A DNA stretch of 36,197 nt from Phycisphaerales bacterium (GTDB taxonomy: Bacteria > Planctomycetota > Phycisphaerae > Phycisphaerales > UBA1924). The DNA lies in the NCBI GenBank assembly GCA_022843045.1, contig JALHOJ010000046.1, positions 1-36,197 of the forward strand. Reading direction: 5' to 3'. The notes beneath the pieces were generated by a model. The model was not told where the DNA came from. It did no database searches and was given only the letters and a program-made list of their open reading frames with translations. This document shows, piece by piece, positions 23,845-35,500 of the stretch; position 1 is the stretch's first letter; every line of letters begins with the position of its first letter. The translations under genes were made by a program, and so were the position numbers.

Positions 23845-26154
23845 CTACTTGATCACACGCGGCTCCATGCTGGGCCAACCGTCGGACACACCAATGCTCC
23901 CCGCGTCAGTAGCACTGATGTACTTGAGGTCTTCCAAACGCTCATCGCGCAGGACGGTGGCTCGAATGAAGACAAAGAACCGCTGGCGACCCGAGCTGTT
24001 GTCGCGGCTCTTGAACAGTTCACCAATCAGCGGAATCGCGCCCAAACCCGGAATCCGCTGTTCGCTGTCGGACTGGTTGGTAAACTCCAACCCGCCCACC
24101 ACCACCGTGTAGCCATCCGGCAGCGTCGCGAGGCTGTCCACCTTGTTCTGCTGCCGCGGCGGGGGTAACCCAGGCGCGGCCGAGCCGCCCACGAAGCTCG
24201 AAAGACTCAGCGAGTACTCCAGCACGAGTTCGTCACCCTCGGCGATCTGCGGCCGCACGGAAATCGTCGTGCCAGCATCCTGGAAGCCGCCAAATCCCTG
24301 CGCGGTGCCGCCGCTCGAACTCGTCGCGGTCTGAAATGGCTGCTGGAGCACGCTTGCGAACGTGGCCTGCTGGTTGTTGGTGACCAGCACCTTGGGAATG
24401 CTCGTGGAGCGGCCGTCCGATAGGGTCTGCAACGCTCGTGCGACGATGCTGAACTCGCCAGGCGAGAGCACGACCCCTGAAAAGCCGCGGGCATCGCCCA
24501 CTGTGCGTCCGCCGCTTCCCGCGGTCGACAGACCGAACAGCGAACTGAGCTTGAGGCTGGCGTCGCCAATGTTGTCGAGCTTCTCGAGTTCGAGGCCCAG
24601 GCTCAGGGCGTCGTTGTCGGAAAGGCTGACGAGCGTGACTTCGAGCATGACCTGCGGCTGACGCACGTCGAGCAGTGTGAGCAACTGTTCCAACTGCGAC
24701 AGCAAGCGTGCCTCGCCGATCGCGATGATCGTGTTGGTGCCTTCGTCGGCGGTCAGCACCAGATCGGATCGCTCGCGGCCTCGGGCGCCAGCACGTGCGC
24801 CGTCCTGCCACCCGCGATCCTGCATCGCATCGCCGCCAGTGCGTGCGCCCGATTGCATTCCAGACCGCACGCCAGCAGAACCAGCCGCGCCTACGCCGCC
24901 TCGCGGGCCGGTCGTGAGTGCATCGGGCGCACTCTGCTGAGGCAGCAGCGACTGCTGCGCCCCCGCGTCGCGCACGCTCGACGAGTTGAGCTGCTCGTCT
25001 GACGAATCGAGGGCGCCCGCGTCGATTAAGTCGTTGAGCACGCCCAGAAGTTCGTCCACGGGCCGATTGCGCACCGCGAACGCGCGGATCGGTCGAGGCG
25101 CATTGGACTGTTGCTCGCTCAACCGCTCGACGATCGCTTCAATTTGCGCATGCTGCGTGGGCGTCGCTGTGATGATTAGCGTACCCGTGAGTTCATCTTC
25201 CACGATCCGGAAGCGATCATCGGTGGACCGTGGATCGGCGATGGCCTCTTCGATGAGCGATGCAACTTCGCCCACCTGAAAGTTGCCGGGCGAATAGGTC
25301 TTGGTCGCAGCGGACTCACGCTGATCCAGTTGCTCGAGCAGCGCCAGCCACGCGCCGCGAGCACTGGACGGCGCGATGAGCAGCACGGTGTCACCGCCCG
25401 GCCCAGCGAGCACTTCCCCAGGCGTTGCCTGCCCATCCACCGCCTTGCGCTTCTGTGCTACCTGCGTTGCCAGGGCGACCAACTGATCTGCCGCAAGGTT
25501 GCGAACCGGAATCTCCTCCACGCCCAACGACGCGGCGGACCGATCCAGCATCGCCAAGAACTCCTTGGCCTGCTCCACTCTCGCCACAGTGTCGGAGATC
25601 ATGATGAGCCCCGAATCCCCGACCGCCGTGACGTTGCCGCCCTGCTTGCTCAGAAGCGGGCGAAGGTCGTTGATGACATCCTTGGAAGGACGGCTGGTCA
25701 CGCGTACGAGTTGATTGACATACCCCGCGCGCACTTCTCGCTCACCGCCATCAGCGCCCGGCGTCGAACTGGTCTCCGTCTGCGCCAACTCCGTGCGCGC
25801 CAAGCTCGCCGCGTCCGCCAACTTCACCACCGACAACACCTCGCTCCCCGGCTGGCGAATCGTCGTCCACCCGCGCGAAGCCAACGCCGTGTTCGTGAAG
25901 TCCCACAGTTGCTCAGGCGTCATGCCGCTGCCATCACGCAGCGTGATCGTGCCTTGCAACTGGGCCGGGTCATAGTCGATACGAACGCTTTGTTGGGCGG
26001 ATACAAGGTCCACCAATCTCGCGAGTGGGATGTTGCCTGTCAGCACCGTCGGCTGGGCAAACAGCACTGGGGCAATCGCGACTTGCATGACGAGGAAGCA
26101 CACCCATACGCGTGCCAAGCCCCGCAACCCCGACATCGCTCGAAATCGCAACAT
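23845..26154 (-). CDS. gspD: Type II secretion / type IV pilus secretin
   Basis: This is the outer-membrane channel. It has 769 residues, with a Sec signal peptide ('WVCFLVMQVAIAPVLFAQ'). The N0/STN-like domain follows ('PLARLVDLVSAQQSVRIDY'), then N1-N3 ring domains ('VTSRPSKDVINDLRPLL', 'VRNLAADQLVALATQV', 'VGEVASLIEEAIAD', 'RPVDELLGVLNDLI'). A Gly/Gln-rich insert sits between N3 and the barrel. The secretin domain covers about the last 250 residues ('STSIPKVLVTNNQQATF', 'GTTISVRPQIAEGDELVLEY', 'DGYTVVVGGLE', 'PGLGAIPLIGELFKS'). ATG 26154 is chosen for the signal peptide and for TACCAT 6 nt upstream. Confidence 0.94.
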   Translation of the reverse strand: MLRFRAMSGLRGLARVWVCFLVMQVAIAPVLFAQPTVLTGNIPLARLVDLVSAQQSVRIDYDPAQLQGTITLRDGSGMTPEQLWDFTNTALASRGWTTIRQPGSEVLSVVKLADAASLARTELAQTETSSTPGADGGEREVRAGYVNQLVRVTSRPSKDVINDLRPLLSKQGGNVTAVGDSGLIMISDTVARVEQAKEFLAMLDRSAASLGVEEIPVRNLAADQLVALATQVAQKRKAVDGQATPGEVLAGPGGDTVLLIAPSSARGAWLALLEQLDQRESAATKTYSPGNFQVGEVASLIEEAIADPRSTDDRFRIVEDELTGTLIITATPTQHAQIEAIVERLSEQQSNAPRPIRAFAVRNRPVDELLGVLNDLIDAGALDSSDEQLNSSSVRDAGAQQSLLPQQSAPDALTTGPRGGVGAAGSAGVRSGMQSGARTGGDAMQDRGWQDGARAGARGRERSDLVLTADEGTNTIIAIGEARLLSQLEQLLTLLDVRQPQVMLEVTLVSLSDNDALSLGLELEKLDNIGDASLKLSSLFGLSTAGSGGRTVGDARGFSGVVLSPGEFSIVARALQTLSDGRSTSIPKVLVTNNQQATFASVLQQPFQTATSSSGGTAQGFGGFQDAGTTISVRPQIAEGDELVLEYSLSLSSFVGGSAAPGLPPPRQQNKVDSLATLPDGYTVVVGGLEFTNQSDSEQRIPGLGAIPLIGELFKSRDNSSGRQRFFVFIRATVLRDERLEDLKYISATDAGSIGVSDGWPSMEPRVIK

Positions 26155-26160
26155 GGAGCC

Positions 26161-26166
26161 ATGGTA
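26161..26166 (-). promoter_or_regulatory. Putative promoter of the gspD operon (leaderless)
   Basis: TACCAT on the minus strand lies 6 nt before ATG 26154. TTGCGT (26184-26189, minus) sits 17 bp further upstream, giving the best -35/-10 pair in the leaderless set. Confidence 0.55.
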
Positions 26167-26391
26167 CTCGAAAGCGGGCGGGCACGCAATGCAAACTTGT
26201 CTGATCGCTTCTCTCCGCCGAGTCGTCTCGATGGTGCAGTGCAGCTCTGCGTCGCCCAATTGAGAAAAGCATCACGAGAGACTCGACGCATCGTGTAATT
26301 CTGCAAGACAATCCAAATCTACCGTGCCTAGGGGATGTGAAGAACTCGTGGATAAAAATTGCAGGAGTAGTAAGTGATTGAGTTCGCAGGG

Positions 26392-26457
26392 GTTTGCACA
26401 TTCTGCAGAAGATGTGGCGACGTCAATCTCTTGACAGAACCGTCAAAATGTGCAAAC
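26392..26457. promoter_or_regulatory. 11-bp inverted repeat enclosing GTCAA/TTGAC half-sites
   Basis: GTTTGCACATT (26392-26402) is repeated in inverse as AATGTGCAAAC (26447-26457). Between them lie GTCAA (26422-26426), TTGAC (26431-26435) and GTCAA (26442-26446). It lies 63-130 bp upstream of the RHS gene and could be an operator or an RNA stem. TTGACA at 26431 has no acceptable -10 partner. Confidence 0.4.
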
Positions 26458-26520
26458 TCGAAGCTCAGCGTCTTGGGAAGCTCATCCATTGTTTGATGTT
26501 CGTGACTGTCGGAGGTTGTC

Positions 26521-29500
26521 ATGGGCCGTAGATCCGTTACTGGTGTTGCCGGCGTGGTCGCGCGCACACTAGGTCCGTCTTGGCAGAGCACAAGCGTCGG
26601 AGGCACCTCCGTGCTCTTCGTTGCAGCGTGTCTGACACTGAACGCTGTTGTATATGCCGATCCGCCAACCACGCCACCGCCGCCCTGCCCGTGCGGGGAG
26701 AATTCCGTTCATCAAGTGCCTGCAGGCTTGCCAGCGAATCGTTGTGATGCGGACTGGCGGATCGGAATCGATCCGTCGCGGCCGGACTTGTCGGCAGTGC
26801 GGTTGGGGCCATACCGATTGTTCGACGGCGGCGTCGGGTACAACAATGAAGCGATTCGCACCAGCATGTGTTGGCACCGTATTCAACGGGAGTTGTGTCC
26901 CAACGCAAGCCGTCCCGGTCCGGGACAGTCTTTAGGTGGCAATCAGAGCCCTGAGGCTCCCAGCGTGATGCCAGACGGTTCAGACTTGTTTCCGATATGC
27001 GAGGCTGACGACCCGCAGTCCGCTCAGCTGAATGTCTCGCTGCTCGCGCCGCCTTCGATTGGCGATTTTCCTCCGCCCTCGCCCACAATTGGTGGCTCAA
27101 CGGTGCCGCTCCTGCCGGATGCAGTGCTTTCGACTCGAACCAGTTGGGACCAAGTCTCCCGCCCAACGCTGGAAGGGAAGGTCGATCTGGTCACCGGCAT
27201 TCCCCTCGCCCAGTTTGTTGACTTGGAGCTCCCGATTACGGGAGGAACCTATCGGTTGACGCGCACTCGCTCAGCTGCCACAGGCCGGGTGAAGATGAGT
27301 AATGGCCACGCGGTCGATCGCTGGTGGGACTGGGCTGGGCAGGGGTGGATGGTCAACGAGCAGCCATTCCTGTGGATCGACTCGGCGCTTCCTGACGTGG
27401 TGGGCAACAACCCGCGCACGACGTACCTCGTGCTGGATGCGTTCCACTCGATCCCGTTTCAGCTGATCGAAAGCTCAGGGCAGTATGAAGCACCGGCCCG
27501 CTTCAAGGCGAAGATAAAGCACGATGGAGTATGGAATCCTCAAACCAGATGGTGGCAACAGAGTGAGGGAGGTCTGCTGCGGCCGCGCAGGTACACGATT
27601 TCACTGTACGACGGGGCATTGACATATTCGTTCGCCGCGATCTATGAAGACATTCCGGCGCGCCTAGTGACGTTGCCAACGAACTGGGGATTTCCGAGCG
27701 AGCCTGGGCGGCTACGTTCCTTGCATCAGCGGCCGTTACTGCTCCAGCAATTGCTTGGGTTTCCAGACGGGCCTGTGGTGGAGGGCTACCACAACCCGTG
27801 GGACGCAAGCAATCCTGGGGTCGGTGCTCCTTATTATGGTCTGTGCACTCGGATCGAATCTGCCCACGGACATCGCGTCGAGCTCGAGTATTGCGATGTG
27901 ACCCAGCGTGCTCTGGATAACACCGCAAGCACGTGTACCGAGTGCATGGGCGACTGCGGAGCCAAGGGGCAGCTGCGATCCGTCAGCGTGTTCGCTCCGG
28001 ACGAGCAGGGAAACGAGCAGCTCCAGTGGAAGTTGTTCTACAAGTATCGTGCTACACCAGAAGATAGCAATATCATAAACACCATGTTGCTGTACATGGA
28101 GTATTACGCCATGTCTCCTGGTGAGGGCTGTCCTTGCCATCAGGTGTGCGCGGCGGAGACTCAGCCTCCGTGCGCGGATGCCCGGCCGGAATGGGCGCCG
28201 TTCATGGCGTGGTGCGACAAGGAACTTGAATTGATCCGAAGGACCAGCCTGCGCACGATCGATTCGATCTTTGTTTATGACTGGACGAAGCTGACGCCCC
28301 AGCAGCGAACCGAAGTTGAGCAGCTGAGTTGGTGTGACGTACTGATGAGCCTGTCGAGCGACGCATCGTACGTCCCTGCAGGCGAGTCGATGGCGAATGG
28401 TCCGGGCGATCTGGCTGACATTGACAGCGGCGATGTGTGGGCAAATCCATTCATGGCTTCCGGCAGCTTCGGGCCATCGCAGTGGTCGCGAAGGGTTCGG
28501 TATCACTACGTGCCCAAGCGGCTTGGCACAACGCTGCAAGATGGTCAAGGAGATCCAGTTTATGATCTCCCGAACGTCGCGACGCTGATCAAGTCAACGG
28601 TTTTCACCAAGGAGCACGACGGCGAGGTTTCGACACGAGCCACGATCTTCGGCTACGAGAACTTCTCCTTCATGTCGCCCGGCCAAGCGTCGCACGAAAT
28701 GGACCGCCCGCTGGCGTCGATATGGCAGCCCGCCGACGTCGCATCGACGCTGGGAGCTGTCAATGACTTGCTGGCGGGATGCAATCAGAAGATGGTCGTG
28801 AATGACCTGGTTTGGGCGTCACAGGGCCGGGGACTGAACTACAACACGACGTGTGCTGCGAAAGAGAACGCTGTACGGGACTTGCTCAAAGCTGGTCCCA
28901 CCACTCGCTACGAGTTTAACACGTCGGGATTCACAAACGTCTCGGAATTCTGGGGGAGCATGCAGGACGCCCCCAGTCACACGATGCTCCATTTCGAGGA
29001 TCTGCACACGAAGCCGGTTGGTAGGTCCTATCTGAGGTCGTTTCCGCTGGAATCGGGCTCGGGCCCTGCCGGGAACCGGTCGCCCCTTCGTCCGCACATT
29101 CAGTACGGCAGTGGGACAACCAAGTCGACCATGGTCTCCACCCTGACGACGCGGGCCACAGGGACCGACGCTCGGCACTACCGCGTGTTCAGACTCGTCG
29201 CGGTTCCCGAGGCTTTTGCGTGGGCGGAGGATGCATGGAACCCACAAACATCCCAGTCGCTGTTTCAACCTGCGATGTTCTTTGCCCCGTACGCGTGGTG
29301 GGGATACCCCGAAGGGTACTGCGGTTCGAGCCAGACCCCCTGCGACGTCGCGTTCGCAGCGACACGCGCGCCAGACTATCGCGAGGTCAGATGGGTCACG
29401 GTTATCGATGAGTTTTCGGATCGCCAGAGCCTTGATTCGACTATCGCGTACGGAGTCGGCGGACAAGTCGAAGCCGGCTTGCCAACATTGGCGGCTGACG

Positions 29501-32500
29501 TAGCAGCCGCATACATGATCAAGCCGGGCCAGATCAGCCGGCGCGTTGTGGAAATCAGCCCGAGCGGCGTCGTACTTCGAGACCGGTCGTGGCAATTCGA
29601 CCTGACGGGGGTCAATGAACCCCTCGTCAGTGGCCAAGGGCTCGGACAGGAGTACATCTACGAAACGGTGGAGAAGTACTTTGGCACAACAAGCGGAAAT
29701 CAACCGCCGCAGTCGGGCGAGTCCGGTGGAATCTATGCGCCGCAAGGGTCGTCATTGCCCATCGATCTGAATGACTGGATCGAGGCTGAAGGGGGATACG
29801 TTGGGTATGACGACCCGTGGGCCAGCACGCGCAAAGACCTTCTGCTGGTGGAGCATCGCTCGATCGGTTGGTCGGCGGTCGACGTAGCGCACACGGGCCC
29901 TGGCGATAGCGCAGTCGATGATGGCTTCACACGCTTTTACGAGTATGTACTGCGGCACTATGACTCCACGCCCGAGACTTCGGGCACGTCCAACGCGACA
30001 CACGTCGATGGATGGCAGGCGGGCACGGTCTTTCTGCCGACGCTGATCGCAGAAGGCGTCAAGCGAGGGCGGGTGTATTCGTCCACTCCGGATCAGAACG
30101 GAAAGCTCGTGTACGCGACGAGTGCGCAGCCGCGGCTCTATACCCGCCAGTACTTCCGCGCGCTCGATCCCGCATTGCCGAGTTCGGTCTCACAATGGAG
30201 CGAGCTTGAGACCGACGTTGCATTCACCACGCCGCAGGATAGCAAGCTCGCGATGAGCGAGTGGCCTCAGCCTGGCACCACCCCGCCAGCTGGAATCGTC
30301 GCGACGCATCGACTCGCCAATCGAGTTCCTCCCGCGAGTGGCGAGGAACCGCGAGCGCTTCCCGACCAGAGGGTGGATCGCACGCTTTCGGTTGGTCCAC
30401 CCCAGCAGCTTGGGCCGAGCGGTGCAGCGCACTATGCCATTTCCGCGACATTCATGGATAGCGACGGGAGGACTTCGTGGATGGCGTCGGGGTTGGTGCT
30501 AAATCCGCTGGCACCCGGAGGAGCAGTCGGTAACCAAAGCCTCTCGTGGAGTCGGATTTTGTACGACCACGATTCGCGAGTGCTGCATTCGATCGTGGAT
30601 GTTGCGTTCAATACTGACATTCCACTACATCAAGCGTACCCAAGGACAAATCCCAACGAGGAGCCGGTAATCTCGCAGGTAGAGATCGGTGTACCCCCCG
30701 TTGCATGGCCTCGGATGGCACCGGATGGCGACGTCGTTGCGAAGAACTACGTGACGTCGTACTTGTACTACGGCCCCTTGGGCGGAGTCAGCGATATCTT
30801 CCACCCCAACGGACGGCGATGGGCGCGGCGGGTGGTGACGGTGGGCACCAAGGACTGGCTGCGAGGTGGCGAAAATGCCGATGGACGCGTGGTTGGAGGC
30901 GTTCCACAGGAGCCATATGGCAACACAACGCAAGTCTCACCGATCTGGAATTCGACCGCATTCAGCGTTCTTCAGAGCAATCCAAACGATTCGAAATGGC
31001 AGATTCTGTATAGCGATGACAAAACCGACTTGAAGTACCTTTCAGACGAGGAGAGCTTTGCCAGAGAGTTCACCTTTGAACACTTGGAGGAAAGCCAGTC
31101 TGGCGGTGTATATGTCTCTCACGCCGAAGGCACCATTCGAGACTACTTCGGCGGGGCACCGATTGGCAACCCTGTGGTTGACCGACGCGTGATCTTCGCG
31201 GTGCCGACCGAGCTTGGATCAGGCGGACAAGACGAGTTCTCGCTGCCCGCGTCGACCCCATCGCCGATCGACATCGATGACTTCACGCTCTTCAAGCAGC
31301 CCCGGTTCACGCTTCGGCGCTCGAGTCAACTCACGCTCGACAGCGACGGACGCCCGATCCAAGTCGACCTTGCAACAACCGGCGTAGACGGCTCTATCGC
31401 GTCGGAGGGAAGCGTGTCGGTCAACGACCTCGTCGACCTCATCCGCGTGCGAGCCGTAGACGGATCCATCACGCGGTCGATCCGCGATCTGATGGGGCAG
31501 GTCATCCGCAAGTACGAGGGGACCGACGACACCAACTGGAGCGAAAGTTCGGTCTACGGATCAACGATCAGCAACAACCTCGTCCTCACTGAACGCACTC
31601 AGTTTGGCACGGGTGTTGCCGACGCGTTCCTTCCAACCCATCAGCTTCGTTACGCTCGGCTGGCGTATCAGACGACAAGTCCGTGGGGCCCCGCTGTCCA
31701 AAATGACCCCGGCTACGTCACGCGCACCCACTACGACTGGCGTATGCGCCCCACGCGCGTCGACACCTTCGATGTCGACGCAAATGGTGCAGCCAACGCC
31801 TCTTCCGCCGCCCGCGTCGAAACCACACTCACCTACTTCGATCACCTCGACCGCCCGCACACCGTCGTGCGCTACGGCCGACGCGACGATCACCCCGCCG
31901 CGCTCGACCTTGCAGGTATCGATCCAACGTACCAGACCACCGGCAGCGACTCATACTACTCGACCTACGACAAGACCGACCTGCTCGTTCCCATCCACGA
32001 GTTCTTCCGCGCGAACCAGCGGCCGCTGAGTGTTGAACGGATGATCTATGGCGCCGATGGCTCCGTCACCGAGCGCAGACGCTACGACGTCTCCGCGAAC
32101 CCTACATCACAAGCACCCAACGTGCCATACCACAGCGACTGGACCTATGCCGCGGGCGGTGCCGCGTTCAATCGCTCGCCTGAGTCCCCCGCGACCACAA
32201 CCGTCACGGACGCAATGGGCAGGCCCACAACCACGACCAGCACGGTGGACCGAAGCTCCGACCGCTACGAACTCGAGCGATCAGTATCGATCTTCGACGC
32301 CGACGGCCTCCTCGCCGATTCACGCCGCCTCGAACGAACTCTCGACCAGTTCGCCGGTGCGGGCTCCCCGGCCCTCTCCGCCGAAGGCGCCAACCCCAAC
32401 GCCGCTCGCTCCCGCTCGGTATTCTGGTACGACGCCAAGAAGCGCCAGATCGCCAACGCCCACCTCGGCACCGAATCAGCCACCGGCCTCTTCGGCCCGC

Positions 32501-35500
32501 CTGTCGCGCAGCACTTACAGTACAGCTACCCACTCAACAACCCACAGAACGACCTCCGACCTCGTTTCCCGTCCACGAACGGAGTTTTCTCCTTCACCCC
32601 TGAGATCCCCGCCGGCCTTGCCGCTGCCCGCATCGGCATCGAGCACTACGACTCCATCCTCGACAAACTCATCCTCCGCCGCGAAACCAACGGCACCATC
32701 ACCGCCTTCAAGTACTACCCCAGCGGCCGCGTCTCCCACGAAATCGAGAACTACAGCCCGACAAACACAGCCAACCGCCGCGTCACCAAATACCACTACG
32801 ACAACATGGGCCGCCTCGAGAAGTACGAAGTCTCCACGGGCGACCAGCCCACTCAACGCCAGATCACACGCGTCAAGTACGGCGCAGAGGTCGTCGGCGA
32901 AGTCGGCGTACGCACCGCCACCACTGGCGCATACGGCCTCGACTACGAAGTTATCTCCCGCACCAACTCGCAGGTGGGCAAGATGTGGCTCCCCCACCCC
33001 TCCTCCGGTGCCGCCCAGTCCGACCCCACCACTCCCGACCTCACCTTCCGCTACACCATCGACGGCAAGATCGCCGAGCGCATCGACGCACGCGGAGTCT
33101 CCATGAAGTACTTCTACGACGCCCTAGGCCGCGTCCTCCAGGTCCGCGTCGGCCACTATCCCGAGGGCAACACCCAGCCAACCGCGTGGTTGCACGGCTA
33201 CCCCGATGCCATGTCGCCCATTGGCGCAACCCCGGTGGATCGCATCGGCTCGGTCAATTACGTCTACAACAACCGCGGCCAGCTCGAACGCGTCACCGCC
33301 CGCGGCCCCCCACCGCCAACCTCAAGCCCCAATACCCCGGGCCCCATCATCTCCGAAAACCTCTTCCGCTACGACCTCCGAGGCAACCTCCTCAAGGACG
33401 TCCAGAAGATCGACGGCGCCATCACCGTCGCCAACGAACCAACCACCCCCACCACCTCCTACGCGTGGTCCTACCAGCCCTCTTCCGCCACCGCCCCCGG
33501 CCACGACCGCCTCACCAGCATCACCTATCCCCTCCGGCCCAATGCCAACTGGCCGCGAGTCCTGAACATCCTGTACGGTCCCACTCCGGGCATCGACGAT
33601 GAGCTTTCTCGTATCGCGGGCTTCTCGACCACGACGACAACGCCCGGTTCGCCCAACCCAGTCGTCACCACCACGCCACTTGCTCGATTTGTCTACGCCG
33701 GGCTGGGGCGCCGGGTCGCCGTCAGCTACGGCAGTGCTCCCGGCCTGACCGACCTCCCCCGCCGCTTCTCCGCCGACCTCCGCAAGCCAGACGGCGGAGA
33801 ACTCGACGCGACCATCAGCGGCCTCGACCGCTTCGGGCAAGTCAGCAACCTCCACTACCGCAACGCCGCGTCTACACCCGTCACGCTGTTCCGCGGGCAA
33901 TACGGTTACGACGTCGCCGGCAACCGCATCGCCCAGCGCATCACGCAAGCCACCGTTGGCGGCGTGTCGCACGACAACGTTCGCTCTCAACTGCATGGGT
34001 ACGACAACCTTCAACGGCTCGTCTCGAGTGAAGTAGGCGTTGGTTCGCCCGCGACAGGTCTGCCCACGAGCATCGCCTCCGGCGTCGGCTCGCGCCGCGA
34101 CGACTGGGGCTTGGACCATCTCGGCAACTGGGTCAACCCCATCGGTGCCGTGCCGACCAGCCCCATCGGCCGGGTCTCCACCGGCAACCTCGACAACGCC
34201 ATCACGCCCTCCGGCCTCGCGTTCGCAGGGCTGCATCTCAACGCCAGCGGTGTCGGCTACGCGCCCTGGCCTGCTCCGGTCGCGAACCCCGACGCCACGC
34301 CCGACACCCACGTCGCGCATCACACCATCAACCAGCAGAACGAACTGCAACAACTGCACGCCACCCGCGACGGCGCAGCCAGCACAACAACCTTCGCCTA
34401 CGACCCGTCCGGCAACCTCACCGACGATGGCACATATAGATACCAGTACGACGCCTGGGGACGGTTGCTGAGCGTGCATCGGCGCGCTACGGATGGCGGC
34501 TACGGAGCCTTCATCCGCGGCTACAACTACGACGGCCTCGGCCGCCTCACTCGCGCCCAGTCTCCCTATCCCGACCCCGACACCTTCGACCCCGAACACC
34601 CAGGCGGCTCAAACCGCATCGAACGCTTCTACTACGACGGCGTCCGCCGCATCCAGGAAGTCGTCATCGACCCCGCCGCGTCCCTGCTCGCCGCGTTGTC
34701 GAGCGGATCATCGCAACTCCTGCAAGCCGCGCAGCAGTCCCAGCAACAGCAGGGCGCCGGCTCGCTCTCCCTCGAAGAAGAGTCCACCCCGCTCGCGGTT
34801 GAAGCCGCCCAGCAATCCAACGCTGTCGGCGGAAGTCAGCAAGGTACCACCACCACCCGCACCGAACGCGAGTACGTTTGGGGCCCCGGCGAAAGCTGGG
34901 GCGTCGCGGGCACGGATGAGCTGATCGCACAGTTTGATCGGACGGGTGCGCTCACGTTCGCGATCACCGACGCAGGCGGCGACCTCGTCGCCATCGTCGA
35001 CGCCGGCGGCAGCGGCGGCACTGCACGCGTCGCTGGGCAGTGGACGTACGACGCGTACGGGAATGTGTTGTCGGCGGATCACATTCACGGCCACGCGTAC
35101 ACTCGCGTCGGCCACAAGGGCCTGATCTTTGACAGGCTAGATGTGGGCGTCGCAGATCGAGGCGATGACGGGTCATTCACACCCGGCCAGTTCGTCGGCC
35201 ACCCCGGCTGCGATTTTGACACGCCGCGAATCGTGCCGTTCGCACGAGGCCTCTATCACAACCGCAACCGCGTGTACATGCCCGAACTCGGCAGGTTCGC
35301 GCAGGCGGATCCGAATGCGAGTGGGCAGACTTTGCTTGATCTGCCGCTTCATCACGGCAGAGCGTTCAGCGCTGTGGCGGTGGAGTTCGACCTCGCATCC
35401 CGCTTTGTCGATGGCGGGAGCCTCTACGGGTACCTCCGCAACAACTCATGGGTTCGCAGCGACCCCTCAGGTTTGTTCAGCGTGGGTGGCATGCTCGGTG

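Larger units (their letters stand above)
26155..26520. other. Divergent gspD-RHS intergenic region (366 bp)
   Basis: No gene is seen. The region is visibly more AT-rich than its surroundings. It holds the gspD promoter at one end and a possible operator/hairpin region (26392-26457) and a Shine-Dalgarno sequence (GGAGG, 5 nt before ATG 26521) at the other. I could not place the RHS gene promoter. Confidence 0.5.

Noticed and set aside
26431-26459. TTGACA as the -35 box of the RHS gene promoter
   Set aside because: At 16-18 bp downstream there is only AAACTC-like sequence and no TANNNT hexamer.
33322-34599. 425-codon minus-strand open frame within the RHS gene
   Set aside because: Gly/Val-rich low-complexity product with no start context; mirror of the C-rich RHS repeat region.
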